Below are positions 1 through 7,370 of a DNA stretch of 50,520 nucleotides, in pieces. Origin of the DNA: a virus. Where the stretch lies: IMG/VR virus record IMGVR_UViG_3300010938_000056, positions 1 to 50,520 of that record; one strand, 5' to 3'. The notes beneath the pieces are model-generated. The model made no database searches and was not told the origin of the DNA. It saw only the letters and a list, made by a program, of their open reading frames with translations. Every line of letters starts with the position of its first letter. The stretch's first letter is position 1. The position numbers were made by a program, and so were the translations under genes.

Positions 1-402
1 GCGGACCAGGGTGGACCAGCCGGCCGGAAAGCCGGCCGGAAAGCTGGCGGACCAGCCGGCGGACCAGCCGGCGGACCAGGGTGGACCAGCCGGCCGGAAA
101 GCCGGCCGGAAAGCTGGCGGACCAGCCGGCGGACCAGCCGGCGGACCAGGGTGGACCAGCCGGCCGGAAAGCCGGCCGGAAAGCTGGCGGACCAGCCGGC
201 GGACCAGCCGGCGGACCAGGGTGGACCAGCCGGCCGGAAAGCCGGCCGGAAAGCTGGCGGACCAGCCGGCGGACCAGCCGGCGGACCAGGGTGGACCAGC
301 CGGCCGGAAAGCCGGCCGGAAAGCTGGCGGACCAGGGTGGACCAGCCGGCCGGAAAGCCGGCGGACCAGGGTGGACCAGCCGGCCGGAAAGCCGGCCGGA
401 AA
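1..402. repeat. 70-bp GC-rich tandem repeat array
   Basis: Four complete 70-bp units (11-80, 81-150, 151-220, 221-290) are followed by shortened units of 46, 34 and 32 bp. Each full unit holds a perfect inverted repeat, CCGGCCGG-AAAG-CCGGCCGG, and three copies of GCGGACCAG. Because 70 is not a multiple of three, all frames stay open but cycle through the same peptide, so I do not read it as coding. The composition is far more GC-rich than the rest of the window. Iterons, a packaging or origin region, or a structured RNA are all possible roles; none is proven. Confidence 0.9.
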
Positions 403-440
403 AAAAGAAACCGCCGATAGGAACTAGCCCTATCGGCGGT
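401..440 (-). terminator. Rho-independent terminator (copy 1)
   Basis: An 11-bp stem (411-421 with 429-439) and a 7-nt loop are followed, on the minus strand, by a U-rich tract (A-tract 401-410 on +). It lies just downstream of the minus-strand gene ending at 465. The 29-bp hairpin is identical to the one at 982-1010. In the + direction only three T follow, so termination there would be weak. Confidence 0.85.
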
Positions 441-464
441 TTGGCGGACTAGTTGGCGGACGGA

Positions 465-695
465 CTAGGCTTCTGCGTATCGTACGATCAGCAGAACTGC
501 ATCATCCATGACGCAGGTCCGAACGTTGCATCCATACCGATGCAACATACTGCATAACTTAGGCAACTCTGAGTGTGGATCAATCACAAACACATACACA
601 CCCTCATCCTCCAGCAGGACAGCACTGGCGATGTAATCCATCAATTCATCAGTACTGTCCCCAATATGCACCAAGTTGTGGCAAGCGACGGTCAT
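465..695 (-). CDS. Small protein of unknown function, paralogue of the next gene
   Basis: This 76-residue product has no family I recognise. I chose the second ATG (695) because GGGAG lies at proper spacing before it and only one base from the first ATG (701). It is a paralogue of the protein at 724-951: both share an F-V-[IL] strand, a central Y-G-[CA]-N and the C-terminal A-L-L-I-V-R. A compact alpha/beta fold is likely. The GC content is clearly higher than in the + strand genes. The gene is followed by a strong terminator and probably belongs to a short minus-strand transcript. Confidence 0.7.
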   Translation of the reverse strand: MTVACHNLVHIGDSTDELMDYIASAVLLEDEGVYVFVIDPHSELPKLCSMLHRYGCNVRTCVMDDAVLLIVRYAEA

Positions 696-723
696 GGCCA
701 TTCTCCCTCAATGAAGTTGCGGT

Positions 724-951
724 TTAGTTGGTACGCACAATCAACAGAGCAATGTCCTTCATCCAGTACAAGCCGAAATTGGCTCCGTACTGATTGAGAA
801 GATTGATGATTTTTTCGTGCTCCGCATGCCGATGGAGCACGAAAACAAATGTTTCTTTCTTGTCGTCTATTTCGGCAAAGATAGTCTCGTCGATGAAGGC
901 GATCACCTCGCGAGCATCACGCACCCTTGTAAGGTCATGGAATTGGATCAT
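724..951 (-). CDS. Small protein of unknown function, paralogue of the 465-695 product
   Basis: This 75-residue product starts at ATG 951, behind GGAGAG. A longer reading to 1044 would run through the terminator hairpin at 982-1010 and is rejected. It shares the F-V-L, Y-G-A-N and A-L-L-I-V-R positions with its neighbour, so the two arose by duplication. The middle is rich in acidic and basic residues and no catalytic motif stands out. It sits between the two identical terminators on the minus strand. Confidence 0.7.
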   Translation of the reverse strand: MIQFHDLTRVRDAREVIAFIDETIFAEIDDKKETFVFVLHRHAEHEKIINLLNQYGANFGLYWMKDIALLIVRTN

Positions 952-970
952 CGTCTCTCTCCAGCTCCAG

Positions 971-1010
971 AAAAAAGGAAGCCGCCGATAGGAACTAGCC
1001 CTATCGGCGG
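971..1010 (-). terminator. Rho-independent terminator (copy 2)
   Basis: The same 29-bp hairpin as at 411-439 lies here (stem 982-992 with 1000-1010), again with an A-tract on + (971-976) that is a U-tract for minus-strand RNA. It lies 35 bp downstream of the minus-strand gene ending at 1045. The next gene begins only 30 bp further on, so partial read-through probably feeds the downstream pair. Confidence 0.8.
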
Positions 1011-1044
1011 CCGATGGACAACAGCACCCTCTACGTGCGGTCAA

Positions 1045-1272
1045 CTAGGGACGCACGAACCGCACAAAGATTCCGTCCCTACCTTCACGCACCTCTGCCC
1101 GCATTTTGCGGGTGCGGGCAGCGGCATAGACCGCTGCCTTGCTCACGCTGCCAGTCGGCAGCGTGAACCATTGCCCGGGCTGGTCTGCGATTGTGTCCCA
1201 ATCAATTGACGGCGAACGCCCAAGCTTACTGCTGGGCACCAGATCCGGATCGACGCTAGTTGGGCGAAGCAT
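1045..1272 (-). CDS. Small phage protein of the W...PGQWF...DGIFVR type
   Basis: This 75-residue product starts at ATG 1272, 9 bases after GGGAG. It has a W-x-x-I...P-G-Q-W-F segment, a helix rich in Ala and Arg, and a C-terminal D-G-I-F-V-R strand. The same plan (short N-terminal strand with G-x-x-Y/F-x-x, Arg/Ala helix, then a D/E-G-V strand) is seen in the two + strand products at 49566-49790 and 49831-50136, so I regard them as one diverged family. Small phage proteins of this outline are common and uncharacterised; a DNA-binding role is a guess. It is GC-rich and first in the minus-strand unit. Confidence 0.75.
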   Translation of the reverse strand: MLRPTSVDPDLVPSSKLGRSPSIDWDTIADQPGQWFTLPTGSVSKAAVYAAARTRKMRAEVREGRDGIFVRFVRP

Positions 1273-1357
1273 GATAGTAGACTCCCATCCCCGCCTACCT
1301 TGGTCCGCAACCCACGGGGCGGGATACCGTGGACTGCGTTGCATCATCAACACCCAT

Positions 1358-1385
1358 ATCCTACCACACACATCACCTTAGTCAA
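1358..1385 (-). promoter_or_regulatory. Sigma70-like promoter for the minus-strand genes
   Basis: Read on the minus strand, TTGACT (1385-1380) and TAGGAT (1363-1358) are separated by 16 bp. The expected start lies near 1350, giving a leader of about 78 nt to the ATG at 1272. This supports the short start of that gene. Confidence 0.55.
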
Positions 1386-1659
1386 CACCCTCTGGCCTAC
1401 CGCACCGTTTTTTACTTCGGTAAGTCTGCGGCCATATTTACTCTTGTCTTCGCAAGTCTAGCTATGGCAACGATTTACGACGACCGCCCACAAAAAAATT
1501 TTCTTCGGCGGTTTTTTGCTTGACAGAATTGGTAGGGGGGGATGGAAATTTTCAATTTTTTCTGCTTACACCCCCCTTTCTCGGGGGTGGGAATTGCTAG
1601 GTTCTAGGTGGCAATTCGGCGGCCGCCTGTCACCGGGGAACAATATAGAAAAATAGCAC
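1386..1659. other. Intergenic region between divergent units
   Basis: No convincing gene is seen here. A + strand terminator-like hairpin pairs ACCGCC (1483-1488) with GGCGGT (1507-1512) and is followed by TTTTTT. A second hairpin pairs CACCCCC (1569-1575) with GGGGGTG (1583-1589) and has no T-tract. The segment around 1511-1526 (GTTTTTTGCTTGACAGA) is echoed at 4592-4614. Confidence 0.5.
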
Positions 1660-1688
1660 TTGACTTTGATAAACCATTATACTACAAT
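1660..1688 (+). promoter_or_regulatory. Sigma70-like promoter for the late (structural) operon
   Basis: TTGACT (1660-1665) and TACAAT (1683-1688) are separated by exactly 17 bp. The predicted start is near 1695, 43 nt before the terminase ATG. A TTG start overlapping the -35 box is therefore very unlikely to be the terminase start. Confidence 0.65.
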
Positions 1689-1737
1689 TTCTAGTAAGTA
1701 TTTTATCACACCATTTTTTCACTATCGGGAGGCTACA

Positions 1738-4134
1738 ATGCTAATCTTTGATGATTATAACCATCAACCAATTATTCCAAGGCGGGACAGGTCAAATGAA
1801 ATCAGAAAAATTGCGAAAAAAGTTGCTTATAGGATTCCACCAATTGACATTGAAAGGATTAACTGGGAAAGAAGGATAGAGTGCAAGCATAGTTTCAAGA
1901 AATTCTGCGAAACCTACTTAAAAAGCTCCTTCTATATGAACTGGTCTAAGGACCAGCTTAAGGTGATTGAATTTCTGGAGAAAACATGCAAAGAAGGAGG
2001 AATGTATGCTCTCGCAATGCCGCGTGGTGGTGGTAAAACAACGCTAGTACGAGCAGCAATTCTATGGGTTGCTCTTTATGGGCATAAGCGTTATATAGTG
2101 AATATTGGCAGTAAAATTGACATGGCAGTTCAAGGAATTAGCTATATCAAATCGCAGCTTCATAATGAATTACTTAGGGCTGACTTCCCAGAAATTTGGG
2201 ATGTGCTTGAGAAAGTTGACAATAATAGGTATTATCAATTACGTGGTTCATATAATGACCATCCAATCTGGGTGCAGAGATTGAATAATTTGATTGTGCT
2301 GCCGGCAATCTGCCTTGGGAAAGGAAGTAAAGATAACAAAATTGTCGAGATGAAAATTGGTAAGATGCCAATTGAAGTGCATCCTGATGAATATGGAGTT
2401 GTTCCTCCAGAAAACTATGAAGCAAGCGTTTATTATGAGCATGATTCAGATTCAGTGAGATATATTCCATCAGCTAATGTATGGTTGGCTAAGAATGCAG
2501 GAATCGTGATTAAAGCATTTGGTATTGGAAGTGCTATTCGTGGTGAGAGCATGCCAAATCCGATAACTATGGAGCAAATTCGTCCAGATTTGGTGTTATT
2601 GGATGACGTGCAGAAAGATATTATTGCAAGTAATCAAGTTAGCTGTGAGAATCTTGTGAATTTGATTGATAGTGCAGTGATGGGGCTTTCTGGCCCAGGA
2701 AAAAGAATATCAGCAATTATGCCTTGTACAGTGATTAGGAAAGGGGATGTGAGTAGCGTGTTCTTGGATAGGGAGTTAAAGCCTGAATGGAATGGCCATA
2801 CGTTCAAAATGGTTGAGCAATGGCCAGCAGGTATCACAGATTTTGAAATTTCAAATGCAACTGAAGCAGGAAAGCTTTGGTTGCAATATAAGGATTTGAG
2901 GCAGCAAAGCCTAAGAGAGTTTGGAGATATTAGGCTTGCGACTGAATTCTATTCCCAGAATAGAGAGAAAATGGATGAAGGTTTCGTAGTTAGCTGGGAA
3001 GATCGTTATGACCCATCTTTTGAAATTAGCGCTATTCAACATGCAATGAACTTGAGATTTTCTCTGAAGGAAGGATTCTTAAGTGAGTATCAAAATCTTG
3101 GTCGTGGCTCAGGTTTGATGGTTGGCAATCAATTGAAGGTTGCTGATCTTGTGAAAAAGCAAACTAATTTGCCAAAGGGATCAATCACTCCAGATTGGAA
3201 ATTTATTACTGCGTATGTTGATGTGCAAAGTGAAGCATTGTATTATGTGGTGTATGCTTGTGATGATTCTTATACCGGAAGTGTGATTGATTATGGTACC
3301 TGGCCAGAGATTCCATTCAGCAATTTTAATAAAGCGCAATTAGAGAAATGGCGACCAATTTCAACAATGTACTTGCAAGACAATCAAAATGCTCCTTATG
3401 CAGGAATGGATAGGAGAGGGAACTTGCAAATAAATCTTGAGTCGAGAATTTATTATGCACTTAGCAAGCTAATTCCAATCTTAAAGAATAAGGAATATTC
3501 GTTCAAGCTTAATAATAATATCATGAAAAGTAAGATCAATAGGATTGGAATTGACGTGAGGTGGGGCAAAGTAAATGACGTGATTAAGCGATGGTTTATG
3601 GAGAATAAGCCTTCTGACGTGATTTTGGCTTATGGTCAAGGAATTATGCCTTCGCAAAGGCAGCTTGAAGAATATGAAAGAAGGTCAGGATGGTTGTTTG
3701 AGCATCAATTATCGCCTGATGTGAAAGAGCCTAAATGGGTGATTAAGCCTGGGAATGATGGACTTTGGTATTTAATGATGGACGTGAATAGGCTAAAAGA
3801 TTTCTTGATGGAAAGACTGGCTTCTCCTCCAGGAAGTGCAGGAAGCATTAGCCTGTTTGCTGATAAGGAAGAAAATCATTGGATGTTTTGTGAGCAGATT
3901 TGCGATAGTGAGTATCCTGAAACTAGGTCTGCAAGAGGGTTGTTTAAGAATGTGTGGGAAAAGCGCAATGACGGACCGGACAATGATTATCTTGATTGCT
4001 TAGTCGGTTGTATTGCATTAGCTGGGACTATGGGAGTAGTGCTGAAGGTTGGTGATAATTATGAGAAAAAAGAAGTTGTGACGAGGAAATGGAGTGATTA
4101 TAGGGCTATGAAGCAATTGCATAGAACCGCATAA
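1738..4134 (+). CDS. terL: Terminase large subunit
   Basis: This is the ATPase-nuclease motor that pumps DNA into proheads and cuts it. The 798-residue product starts at ATG 1738 behind GGGAGG. Walker A is P-R-G-G-G-K-T-T (about 95-102) and Walker B is L-V-L-L-D-D (about 285-290). The C-terminal RNase H-like nuclease shows A-Y-V-D-V-Q (D495), G-I-D-V-R (D606) and D-Y-L-D (D750, D753). The nuclease strand resembles gpA-like terminases of lambda-type phages. It is longer than typical terminases because of an insertion between the two domains. No small subunit is recognisable nearby. Confidence 0.92.
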   Translation: MLIFDDYNHQPIIPRRDRSNEIRKIAKKVAYRIPPIDIERINWERRIECKHSFKKFCETYLKSSFYMNWSKDQLKVIEFLEKTCKEGGMYALAMPRGGGKTTLVRAAILWVALYGHKRYIVNIGSKIDMAVQGISYIKSQLHNELLRADFPEIWDVLEKVDNNRYYQLRGSYNDHPIWVQRLNNLIVLPAICLGKGSKDNKIVEMKIGKMPIEVHPDEYGVVPPENYEASVYYEHDSDSVRYIPSANVWLAKNAGIVIKAFGIGSAIRGESMPNPITMEQIRPDLVLLDDVQKDIIASNQVSCENLVNLIDSAVMGLSGPGKRISAIMPCTVIRKGDVSSVFLDRELKPEWNGHTFKMVEQWPAGITDFEISNATEAGKLWLQYKDLRQQSLREFGDIRLATEFYSQNREKMDEGFVVSWEDRYDPSFEISAIQHAMNLRFSLKEGFLSEYQNLGRGSGLMVGNQLKVADLVKKQTNLPKGSITPDWKFITAYVDVQSEALYYVVYACDDSYTGSVIDYGTWPEIPFSNFNKAQLEKWRPISTMYLQDNQNAPYAGMDRRGNLQINLESRIYYALSKLIPILKNKEYSFKLNNNIMKSKINRIGIDVRWGKVNDVIKRWFMENKPSDVILAYGQGIMPSQRQLEEYERRSGWLFEHQLSPDVKEPKWVIKPGNDGLWYLMMDVNRLKDFLMERLASPPGSAGSISLFADKEENHWMFCEQICDSEYPETRSARGLFKNVWEKRNDGPDNDYLDCLVGCIALAGTMGVVLKVGDNYEKKEVVTRKWSDYRAMKQLHRTA

Positions 4135-4150
4135 TGAGAAAGGAGAAAAT

Positions 4151-4336
4151 GTGAAATATGAAAAAGCTGAATCCTTTATATGCAGGTATTGCGGTTGCAG
4201 GCTTAGTAAAGTTACTCATACTTGGGTGATTGATGCAATTAGAAGAAGAAAGCGCATAAAAGTGATAAAAAGGAGGAGAGTCTGTAAGCATTGTGGATTG
4301 TCATTCACCACGATTGAGTATCAAGTTGATGATTGA
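4151..4336 (+). CDS. NrdR-like zinc-ribbon protein
   Basis: The 61-residue product begins at GTG 4151, five bases after AGGAG. It has C-x2-C near the start, then R-R-R-x-C-x2-C-G-x-S-F-T-T-x-E, which is the signature of the NrdR N-terminal zinc ribbon. In bacteria that ribbon helps NrdR bind the boxes of ribonucleotide reductase genes. The ATP-cone domain of full NrdR is absent, so the phage protein is only the DNA-binding ribbon. It may control phage or host transcription; I see no ribonucleotide reductase in the window. It is 16 bp downstream of the terminase gene. Confidence 0.75.
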   Translation: MKYEKAESFICRYCGCRLSKVTHTWVIDAIRRRKRIKVIKRRRVCKHCGLSFTTIEYQVDD

Positions 4337-4616
4337 ATCGAGGGTTTGTCAAGCAATTTCCTGGAGGAAAAGGGGATCGCGTTAAACGCAATAGGAAGCG
4401 ATTCTCGGCGTTGTTTTCAAGCAAGGTCTCAGAAGTCGTCCAAGGTCGAAAGAAGGCCAAGGAAAGCTTCTGGTGCGTTTTAGCGAGGGATTGGGGCGGT
4501 CAGTCGGGATTCGATCTGCAAACCGACCGACCTTGCGACGTGGGAACCGGTTTTTTCAGAAAAGTTCTTGAACGTTGATAGGTTTATCAAAGTTTTTTGC
4601 TTGCTCTTGACAGAGC
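4337..4616 (+). other. Non-coding segment with a weak copy of the shared intergenic element
   Basis: No supported gene is present. The segment is more GC-rich than its flanks. AAGGAAAGC-TTCTGG (4459-4473) matches elements upstream of the genes at 25747 and 41263. A stem pairs GGTCAGTCGG (4498-4507) with CCGACCGACC (4523-4532), with one mismatch. An 81-codon frame from a TTG at 4333 has no ribosome binding site and no recognisable product. Confidence 0.45.
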
Positions 4617-4639
4617 TTCGGGAAATCCCGAAATTTTTT
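4617..4639 (+). terminator. Rho-independent terminator
   Basis: TTCGGG-AAAT-CCCGAA is followed by A-TTTTTT. It would end transcripts coming from terminase and the zinc-ribbon gene, and a perfect TTGACA lies just upstream at 4608-4613. Confidence 0.65.
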
Positions 4640-4686
4640 GGGAAGGAGGGAAGGGGGAAGAGGGGATTATAGGGGAGTTAGGGAGT
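4640..4686 (+). other. G-rich tract able to form a G-quadruplex
   Basis: Successive runs of three to five G (4640-4642, 4648-4650, 4653-4657, 4662-4665, 4672-4675, 4681-4683) are separated by 2-6 bases, all on the + strand. The tract lies between a terminator and the gene at 4774. Confidence 0.5.
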
Positions 4687-4773
4687 TAGGTGGTTGGGGA
4701 ATTGAGGAATTAGGTAGTTTTCAAGTCTTGAAATATTTGCGATTTCGGGTGTTTTTTTCCTGGAGAGTTCAGT

Positions 4774-5337
4774 ATGTTAATCCACAATAGAGTTAACCAA
4801 GACACACTATTACCGTTATCTGTTCAGATATTATTACCTTCTGGAGAAGCATATAATCTAGAAGATAATAATATCTCTCTCCAGTTTAAGTTATATTCAT
4901 TCTCTGGAGAAGAAATAACTACAAGTGGAGTAGTTAATATACTTGACTCCAGAAAAGGAATTGTAGAATACAGATGGAATATTAACGATTATAATCACTT
5001 TAACACTTTAATATCTATCTCTCCAGGAATTACAAACTATCAGTATAAAGCATGGTTTATAGTAAATAAATCTGGAGATAAGTATTATTACCCCCAGAAT
5101 AACGAAGGAATATTAGTTAATGTAATAAATCCTTCTGGTATTAGCGAATATGAGAGTAGGAATATTGACGATTTATTATTTTCTCCCAGTAAAATTAAGA
5201 ATTTAGAAGGACAAATAGAAGAAAGATCAGTTAGCGAGTTAATAGAAGCAGAGATGTGGAAAGATAGTAAAAAAACAGATAAAGTACCATGGGGTATTAA
5301 AATAGCTAGAACAAGACCAAGTTCTACACTTAGCTAA
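4774..5337 (+). CDS. Beta-rich structural protein, baseplate-like domain (uncertain)
   Basis: The 187-residue product starts at ATG 4774 behind GGAGAG. The first 120 residues alternate hydrophobic strands with turns and resemble the BppU-type N-terminal domain seen in the product at 25747, where a domain specifies a value, a D/N-rich loop and an exported-looking beta-sandwich. The C-terminal third is charged and ends V-P-W-G-I-K-I-A-R-T. Codon use is unlike the neighbours: TTA, ATA and AGA dominate, so the gene may be a recent arrival. Its place before the portal gene suggests a virion or assembly role, but I do not recognise a family with confidence. Confidence 0.6.
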   Translation: MLIHNRVNQDTLLPLSVQILLPSGEAYNLEDNNISLQFKLYSFSGEEITTSGVVNILDSRKGIVEYRWNINDYNHFNTLISISPGITNYQYKAWFIVNKSGDKYYYPQNNEGILVNVINPSGISEYESRNIDDLLFSPSKIKNLEGQIEERSVSELIEAEMWKDSKKTDKVPWGIKIARTRPSSTLS

Positions 5338-5475
5338 TTAGTAATTATGCAATAACTATGATTCGCTAACTGTAAAAGTGTAAAACTGGTGAGGATGCAA
5401 ATACGCAAAGAGTGTGAGAGTAATTCTATAAAATTTGCTCGGAATAAAATAAGCTATTTCCAAAACAGCAATACA

Positions 5476-5496
5476 AGCTAGCAAGCTAGCTAGCTA
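5476..5496. repeat. Short AGCTAGC direct/inverted repeat
   Basis: AGCTAGC occurs three times in 21 bp and is self-complementary, so the tract can fold on itself. It lies 18 bp upstream of the next ATG and directly before its ribosome binding site AAGGAG. Confidence 0.4.
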
Positions 5497-5514
5497 ACCA
5501 AGGAGCTGAAAAAC

Positions 5515-5751
5515 ATGAATGCATATAAGTATGTGCATGCTGTTAGTGTGACGGTGAATCAATATTTTAGCATTGACAAGATAAAAGCAGATGCTGTTTA
5601 TGTGGGTGGAGCAGGTAATTTAGCAGTTGAATTACCAAATGGACAATCAATAACGTTTAATTCAGTGCCTGCTGGAACTATAATTCCAGTTCAATGTGTG
5701 AGAGTGCTTAACACGTCAACAGCAACTAATCTTGTGGCGTTGTTTTGCTAA
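5515..5751 (+). CDS. Small beta-rich virion-type protein
   Basis: The 78-residue product starts at ATG 5515 behind AAGGAG. It consists almost wholly of beta strands: V-Y-V-G-G-A-G-N-L-A-V, then G-Q-S-I-T-F...V-P-A-G-T-I-I-P-V, then V-A-L-F. Small proteins of this outline (a G-G-x-G-N/D-L strand, an F-x-x-V-P-A-G-T turn, final V-A-L-[FY]) are frequent beside phage head genes and are thought to be virion components, but the role is unknown. It is followed 14 bp later by the portal gene. Confidence 0.65.
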   Translation: MNAYKYVHAVSVTVNQYFSIDKIKADAVYVGGAGNLAVELPNGQSITFNSVPAGTIIPVQCVRVLNTSTATNLVALFC

Positions 5752-5765
5752 TAAGCGAATAAAAA

Positions 5766-7370
5766 ATGACAACTGAAAATAAAAAGTCAGAACTGGCTGA
5801 ATTGTACAATAAGTATTTAGCAGCGAGGAGGGATTTGCTGAAGGCAAGGTATGATGCTGCACAAACGCATTTAGGAAATCAAGAGCATTGGAAGAATGCT
5901 GATTTTTACAGTCCAAATGCAGCAGCATCTCCAAATGTAAGGAGGATTTTGAAAAGTAGGGCAAGGTATGAAGTTGTAGAAAATAATCCATATTTGAAGG
6001 GGGTTGTTCTATCAATTGCGAATGATTTTGTAGGAAGTGGGCCTAAGCTTCAAATAATTGATGAAAGATTCTCTCCAGAAATTAGAAAGAGGGTGCAGTC
6101 AAAGTTTGTTGAATGGGCTAAAAATATTGGGTTGAGGGAAAAGCTTTGGAGATTGGAATTCTCGAAAAGAGTGGATGGAGAGTCGTTCGCGATTGCATTT
6201 CAAAATAAACGAACAAAATACCCTATCAAACTAGATTTCTATGTCATAGAAAGTGATAGGGTTGGTGGGAACTTGATTGATTTTAAGGCTCCAGAGAAGG
6301 GATATGGGGAAATTGATGGTGTGAGGTTTGATGAGTATGAGCAGCCGATTGAATATTTCATCTTAGATCATCATCCAGGAACTAGTTGGCCATTTCCATC
6401 AATGGAATTTAGTAAGGGGTTTGGAAGTGGGAAGTGGGTAAAGGCGGAATTTGTGTTGCATTGGTTCAGGAAAGATAGGGGATGGCTTAGAGGAATTCCA
6501 GAATTAGCCCCATCATTTCCATTGTGTTCATTGTTGCGTCGTTATACTTTAGCGACAGTGAGAAATGCAGAAGTTAGTGCTGACTTCACAGTTTTGCTTG
6601 AATCTCAAAACCCATTAAGTCCAACGCCATTTACTGATGGACATGGGAATTTAATCACTGATGAACCATTTGATGTGTTCCCATTGGAAATGGGAATGTG
6701 CATGATACTTCCAAGAGGATATAAACCAAATAAGCTTGATAGCGTGCCTATTGGATCAGATTTTGATGATTTCGTTGGAGCAATTATACGAGAAATCGTT
6801 CGGCCGCTATTAGTGCCTTATAACTTGGCAGTTGGAAGTAGTAAAGACAGCAATATGAGCAGTAGTGTATTGGATGCAAATCTTTATAAAAGTGCTCAAA
6901 ACTATGAAAGGATGCATTGCGAAGATAATGTGTTGAACAAGATTTTTAGTCTTTGGTGGCAAGAAGCAATGCTTCAAGATGGTTATTTAGAATTGCCTAA
7001 GTCATTGAAGGAATTGGATTTCCCTCCAGAAAATAAATGGCGGTGGGATAACATTGGGATTCTGCATACTGATCCGTCTAAAGTCGCAGATTATTTGACT
7101 GTGATGAGGAATAGTGGCTTTATGACGGATAAAGACATACAGGAAATCTGGTTCAACAGGGACGTTGAAGATTGGAGGCAAGAGATTGCTGAGGATGAGG
7201 AATTCCGTATTGAGCAAATGAAGAAAAAGGCGGAAGTCAATAATATGTACCAGAAATCTAGTGATGGTGGCAATACTTCAGATAGTAAAAAATCATCCGC
7301 TAAAGCTATGAATGGGAGTATGAAAGCATGCCGACTCCGAAAAAAGGCGAAAGCAAGGATGAGTTTATAA
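5766..7370 (+). CDS. Portal protein (lambda gpB type)
   Basis: The portal is the dodecameric ring at the unique head vertex through which DNA is packaged and to which the tail binds. The 534-residue product shows the lambda-type signature R-x-R-Y-E-V-V-E-N-N-P-Y-L-K-G near residue 65. A G-x-G-P strand follows, then a W-F-R-K-D-R-G-W-L-R-G-I-P clip region near the middle. The C-terminus is charged and flexible. The length is normal for this family. The start at ATG 5766 has only a weak ribosome binding site (none clearer nearby). Its end overlaps the protease-capsid gene by 43 bp, the usual order of a head operon. Confidence 0.88.
   Translation: MTTENKKSELAELYNKYLAARRDLLKARYDAAQTHLGNQEHWKNADFYSPNAAASPNVRRILKSRARYEVVENNPYLKGVVLSIANDFVGSGPKLQIIDERFSPEIRKRVQSKFVEWAKNIGLREKLWRLEFSKRVDGESFAIAFQNKRTKYPIKLDFYVIESDRVGGNLIDFKAPEKGYGEIDGVRFDEYEQPIEYFILDHHPGTSWPFPSMEFSKGFGSGKWVKAEFVLHWFRKDRGWLRGIPELAPSFPLCSLLRRYTLATVRNAEVSADFTVLLESQNPLSPTPFTDGHGNLITDEPFDVFPLEMGMCMILPRGYKPNKLDSVPIGSDFDDFVGAIIREIVRPLLVPYNLAVGSSKDSNMSSSVLDANLYKSAQNYERMHCEDNVLNKIFSLWWQEAMLQDGYLELPKSLKELDFPPENKWRWDNIGILHTDPSKVADYLTVMRNSGFMTDKDIQEIWFNRDVEDWRQEIAEDEEFRIEQMKKKAEVNNMYQKSSDGGNTSDSKKSSAKAMNGSMKACRLRKKAKARMSL

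Noticed and set aside
1-402. CRISPR array
   Set aside because: The units are contiguous direct repeats with no unique spacers between them, and no cas genes are present; the Cas4-like nuclease belongs to the recombination module.
11-452. Open frames through the 70-bp repeat encoding a D-Q-P-A-G-K-P repetitive peptide
   Set aside because: The unit length is not a multiple of three, so each frame repeats every 210 bp only because the DNA repeats; there is no ribosome binding site and the composition differs from real genes.
952-1044. Longer start for the minus-strand gene 724-951
   Set aside because: It would translate through a terminator hairpin; the shorter start has a proper GGAG.
1660-1737. 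N-terminal extension of terminase from a TTG
   Set aside because: The TTG overlaps the -35 box of a good promoter, and the ATG at 1738 has a strong ribosome binding site.
4333-4578. 81-codon frame starting at TTG
   Set aside because: No ribosome binding site, no recognisable product, and the segment overlaps a structured non-coding element.
5395-5481. 28-codon frame starting at ATG 5395
   Set aside because: The GGTGAGG directly abuts the ATG, which is too close for a ribosome binding site, and the peptide has no features.
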